Both the position numbers and the translations under genes were made by a program. This document shows, one piece after another, positions 4,065 to 6,675 of a stretch of DNA of 6,675 nucleotides. The first letter of the stretch is position 1. Every line of letters begins with the position of its first letter. The DNA is taken from positions 1-6,675 of the forward strand of contig JAZQIU010000009.1 in assembly GCA_045541255.1 (NCBI GenBank), written 5' to 3'. The DNA is from UMGS1124 sp045541255. GTDB lineage: Bacteria; Bacillota_I; Bacilli_A; RF39; UBA660. A model generated the notes under the pieces. It saw only the letters and a list, made by a program, of their open reading frames with translations. It had not been told where the DNA came from and did no database searches.

Positions 4065-4540
4065 TACGATACCCTTTTCCATACATATATAGCAATATAA
4101 GGGGGTAAATGATTAGTAGAAGTTGTTGTTGCATATGTACTATATTTAGCAGAGCTTTTACTAACAGATTTATCTACAATTGAAGAATTACCTGTCCCAC
4201 TACCTGGCAATCCAGCATCACTTTCACCATATTTCCAAGTTGATGTTCCATAATCGTAAGCCATTATACCTCTAGTGTCTTCACCAATTAAAGAACCATA
4301 ATACGGGTAATAACCTATTCTAAAACCATGATTGTGAGATATAGAACCCCCAGTGCTTCCAGCTGGGTATGTATTCCCACAGCTTAATAAAAATCTATCT
4401 TTTATTTGTTCCCAAGTACCACCAAATATTGTCCCTGGATTTGTATTATTAACAGACAAATAAATACTACCTACCGGAAAATATGGGCAAACATAAATTG
4501 GCTCATTATTCCTATTTCTAAACCTGATTGCTTTGCTCAT
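4064..4540 (-). CDS. Baseplate/tail-collar-like protein with Gp10-type C-terminal domain, first of array
   Basis: This 158-residue phage structural protein begins with the array's N-terminal tag (MSKAIRFRN). It then switches to a domain found at the C-terminus of many phage baseplate and tail-fibre proteins (T4 gp10-like / tail collar). Seen in order are FPVGSIYLSVNNTNPGTIFG (21-40), GTWEQIKDRFLLSCG (41-55), AGSTGGSISHNHG (60-72) and the closing NHLPPYIAIYVWKRVS (143-158). The H-x-H pair (His69, His71) is the kind of site that binds metal inside fibre trimers of this type. Residues 73-142 are a Gly/Tyr/Ser-rich insertion that is probably exposed. The start at 4540 lies one base after the upstream TAA with no clear ribosome site. 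It is probably translated by re-initiation. Confidence 0.85.
   Translation of the reverse strand: MSKAIRFRNRNNEPIYVCPYFPVGSIYLSVNNTNPGTIFGGTWEQIKDRFLLSCGNTYPAGSTGGSISHNHGFRIGYYPYYGSLIGEDTRGIMAYDYGTSTWKYGESDAGLPGSGTGNSSIVDKSVSKSSAKYSTYATTTSTNHLPPYIAIYVWKRVS
4514..4540 (-). repeat. Fibre N-terminal module, copy 1 (short)
   Basis: Only the first 9 codons (MSKAIRFRN) are shared. They match copy 3 at 24 of 27 bases by hand count, after which the gene enters its Gp10-like domain. Confidence 0.55.
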
Positions 4541-4541
4541 G

Positions 4542-5957
4542 TTACCAACTATCCACTACATCATATTCTAAAACTTGGATGCCATTAATTTCTAATGATT
4601 CACTATTAACAGGGAAACAGTTTATACCCACAGATAATTTTTGGGTATCTACAAAAAATATAAACCTCCCTCGAGATAAAACAGCATTATAAGTTGTCGT
4701 CCCAAATTTATCTGTTATTGTTATTTTAAAATCCCATGCTGAATTTTTGGTTAAAGATAATGTTACTTGAGTATTATTATTTATTGTAGTTAAAGAAGAA
4801 TATGTACTAGCTGTTGTTTGCTTATATTGATATTTTATTGTTACAGAATTTTTTGAATTAATGCTTGAAAAAGAAGCCTGTACTTTTAAATATGTTTCAT
4901 CTTCATAATTGTTCTTTCTTTTTAAAGTAATTATTCCTGTTGGTAATGACCACGGTAAAAACAATACAGTCTTAGTTGCTGTTGCAGTATTCCCCCTGCT
5001 ATCGGTAACCTTAACTGTTAAAGTTAAATTACTTCCTGAATTTATAACTCCATAATCTAGGTTACCAGCACTTGTCAAAGTTTTTGTAACACCATTTATA
5101 GTAGCTTCATATTTTGTGATAGATGCTCCTTTATTACCGGTTGCTGAACTTATTGTCACCAATAATCTAGACAGATTCTGTACTAAATATTGATCATTCC
5201 CAGTTACTGCTACTGTGGTGCTGTTATTATCTTTATATGATATGTTTGATGATGAAATAGTTGGATTAGCCCCGGTTATACTTCCCGTTGCACTTTGTGA
5301 GCTACTACCTACAGATGTACTTCCATTATATGTTGTTATTGTAAAAGAAAAAGTACCACTATTAACGGTACTCATTAGTGAATATATTGTGTTAAGTTCT
5401 GCTGATGTAAAACTAATATTTGAGCCATTTGTTACACCACTTATTGTTTTTACTGTAGTGCTTCCATATTTTATAACCATATCATCCCTAAAAGAACTTG
5501 AATATTTTGTTATAGTAATTGGTATTGCATTACCTATTGTAAAATTTGAAATACCACCTAACACACTTTTAGCCGGGTCAACCGTAAGATTGAATGTTGC
5601 AGATGTATCATATTTATTCCAATTAGCTTGGGCATATCCACCAGTATCTACTAATTCAGCATAAAATGATGTTGTGCCTGAAGTTTTATTACTAACAGTA
5701 TACCAACCTGTAGTACCAGAATATGTCCACCCTTTTTCACCAGAATTATATGTTTTTACTTGTAAAGTTGCTACATTAGTGCCATTAAGATATAAAGGCA
5801 TTTTTATAGCATTATAAAACCAACCACCAGAATTTATCCATACAGTATATTTAAACCTATATTGCATATCAGAACCTGATCGTTGGTGTTCATATTCTAT
5901 CGTCCAGTAACCCTTTGGGCTACTACACCATTGTCTAGAACTAAATAATGTTTCCAT
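4542..5957 (-). CDS. DUF859-family siphophage tail/fibre protein
   Basis: This 471-residue protein resembles the DUF859 group of phage tail proteins from Gram-positive hosts. It is extracellular on the virion and probably forms the stalk or head of the tail tip. Composition is dominated by Ser, Thr, Asn, Gly and Val with no Cys-rich or catalytic motif. It looks like a chain of beta-sandwich units: about 1-125 (GYWTIEYEHQRSGSDMQYRF onward), 126-225, 226-335 (ending VKVTDSRGNTATATKTV) and 340-430 (VTIKYQYKQ...FKITITDKFG). It ends in the recurring RGRFIFFVDTQKLSVGINCF and ESLEINGIQV segment. That C-terminal motif and the position after the tail-tip gene support the family. The ATG at 5957 lies 5 bases from AGGAGG (5963-5968), which overlaps the upstream stop. 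The Ser/Thr codons create a long spurious frame on the other strand. Confidence 0.85.
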   Translation of the reverse strand: METLFSSRQWCSSPKGYWTIEYEHQRSGSDMQYRFKYTVWINSGGWFYNAIKMPLYLNGTNVATLQVKTYNSGEKGWTYSGTTGWYTVSNKTSGTTSFYAELVDTGGYAQANWNKYDTSATFNLTVDPAKSVLGGISNFTIGNAIPITITKYSSSFRDDMVIKYGSTTVKTISGVTNGSNISFTSAELNTIYSLMSTVNSGTFSFTITTYNGSTSVGSSSQSATGSITGANPTISSSNISYKDNNSTTVAVTGNDQYLVQNLSRLLVTISSATGNKGASITKYEATINGVTKTLTSAGNLDYGVINSGSNLTLTVKVTDSRGNTATATKTVLFLPWSLPTGIITLKRKNNYEDETYLKVQASFSSINSKNSVTIKYQYKQTTASTYSSLTTINNNTQVTLSLTKNSAWDFKITITDKFGTTTYNAVLSRGRFIFFVDTQKLSVGINCFPVNSESLEINGIQVLEYDVVDSW

Positions 5958-5966
5958 TCTAACCTC

Positions 5967-6675
5967 CTATGTTAAAGGAACTATTCCTATACCTGTATTG
6001 TCTGTAGTTTCTATACCCAACCACCTTGCTTTATTACATAAAGTTATTTCTTCTTCGATTACTGATTTCTTCATATGAAATTCATCACCATTCATCCAAA
6101 ATACTTTATTATTTTTAAAATCATACCCAGCAAATTCATCTGGATTAATTATTACTTTACTTCCATCTTTACCATAAACACAAATACCATTTTCATCGAA
6201 TGTCCCTATCAATGTATTAGCAATATCATATATTTCTATCCTTCCAGCTTCATTTAATTGTGAGCCGACTTTAAATACACCACCTTTTACAAGGCTTGCA
6301 GTCATATTTATTACATTAATATTTTGCATATCTAATGTACCATCAATTAACCAAGCTGATGTGAATACACCATTTATCCCTGAATTAGAAAAACCAATGC
6401 CTTGTGAATTAATCATCATTACATTGGTAGCTTCTTCTTTTGGCAATCTATCTACTATTAAAATTCTATTACCTTCATATATTACATAACTATCACCTAA
6501 AGTACCCCAAATTTTTGATGTAGCCTCATTTAATTCTTCTGTCAATTGTACGGTTACTACTTCTTTTGCATCTGCAACAACTTTATCGGTATCATCTTTA
6601 ATTGTTGTAATAAGGTTTTTTAATTTGTTTTTAAAATTTCCAAATTCTATTTCTATGTATTTATCTCTGATGCAA
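5967..6675 (-). CDS. C-terminal part of phage tail-tip/spike protein (partial)
   Basis: The frame is open from the right edge (first full codon 6674-6672) to TAG at 5967-5969, giving 235 residues. It begins with a charged helical stretch (FKNKLKNLITTIKDDTDKVV). Then comes IWGTLGDSYVIYEGNRILIV and RLPKEEATNVMMINSQGIGF, then repeated beta turns such as SGINGVFTSAWLIDGTLDMQ and SLVKGGVFKVGS. This is typical of the C-terminus of siphophage tail-associated lysin/spike proteins (Prophage_tail, minor structural protein class). These sit at the tail tip and initiate adsorption. The SQGIGFSNSGINGVF motif is the clearest mark. An internal TTG at 6545 has no ribosome site, so the protein surely starts beyond the window. 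The enzymatic N-terminal part, if any, cannot be seen. Confidence 0.82.
   Translation of the reverse strand, partial: CIRDKYIEIEFGNFKNKLKNLITTIKDDTDKVVADAKEVVTVQLTEELNEATSKIWGTLGDSYVIYEGNRILIVDRLPKEEATNVMMINSQGIGFSNSGINGVFTSAWLIDGTLDMQNINVINMTASLVKGGVFKVGSQLNEAGRIEIYDIANTLIGTFDENGICVYGKDGSKVIINPDEFAGYDFKNNKVFWMNGDEFHMKKSVIEEEITLCNKARWLGIETTDNTGIGIVPLT

Noticed and set aside
4406..4588. 60-codon rightward frame
   Set aside because: It is antisense across the junction of two well-supported leftward genes and lacks a ribosome site.
5215..5664. 149-codon rightward frame with a hydrophobic product
   Set aside because: It is fully antisense to the DUF859 tail gene. Its Val/Leu/Ile-rich product is what Ser/Thr/Asn-rich codons give on the opposite strand. 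It has no ribosome site and no promoter.
6075..6257. 60-codon rightward frame rich in Ile/Phe/Tyr
   Set aside because: It is antisense to the tail-tip gene. Its composition reflects AT-rich complementary sequence and it has no ribosome site.
6545..6675. TTG at 6545 as the true start of the tail-tip gene
   Set aside because: The frame continues open to the window edge with phage-like helical sequence, and no ribosome site precedes 6545. The gene is simply cut by the window.

Overview
The window is very AT-rich Firmicutes-type DNA, probably from a clostridial host. It holds the end of a temperate tailed-phage (prophage) genome. This rests on strong AGGAGG-type ribosome binding sites, low-GC codon use, a TcdE-like class of holin, and the order tail tip, tail fibres, holin, endolysin. 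The exact host cannot be named from this sequence.

Right to left on the minus strand (6675 to 1302) runs one tightly packed late operon. It contains the C-terminal part of a tail-tip/spike protein (runs off the window), a DUF859-type fibre protein, and four small tail-appendage proteins. Holin, a 31-codon acidic microprotein and an M23-SH3-LysM endolysin follow. Junctions are overlapping or nearly so (TAATG, ATGA, SD inside the upstream stop region), so translation is probably coupled. The operon ends at a bidirectional terminator (1277-1303) that overlaps the endolysin stop codon. The four appendage genes each begin with the same N-terminal peptide (MSKxIKFRNN...) fused to unrelated C-terminal domains, which looks like a modular receptor-binding array.

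Left of the terminator (180-1272) is an accessory block of a type often found between the lysis genes and a prophage end. It has an unrecognised 110-residue protein, a 78-residue Cro/C1-type (XRE) repressor on the minus strand, and a divergently transcribed 101-residue charged helical protein. The 105-base space between the two divergent genes carries three copies of a TGG-N10-CCA-like dyad. The outer two lie on the -10 boxes of the leftward and rightward promoters, so this looks like a miniature self-contained genetic switch.

At the extreme left (1-133) is a leftward reading frame for an interior piece of a ComEC-type metallo-beta-lactamase-fold protein. It starts abruptly at its HGDYDH metal-binding motif, with no proper start. 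A 7-bp perfect dyad with a 2-base centre sits exactly at that break, and a leftward terminator lies just outside. The simplest reading is that this is the prophage/host junction (an att hybrid site) inside a host MBL-fold gene. The other half of that gene should then lie beyond the far end of the prophage. No tRNA, rRNA, CRISPR array or transposase is visible.
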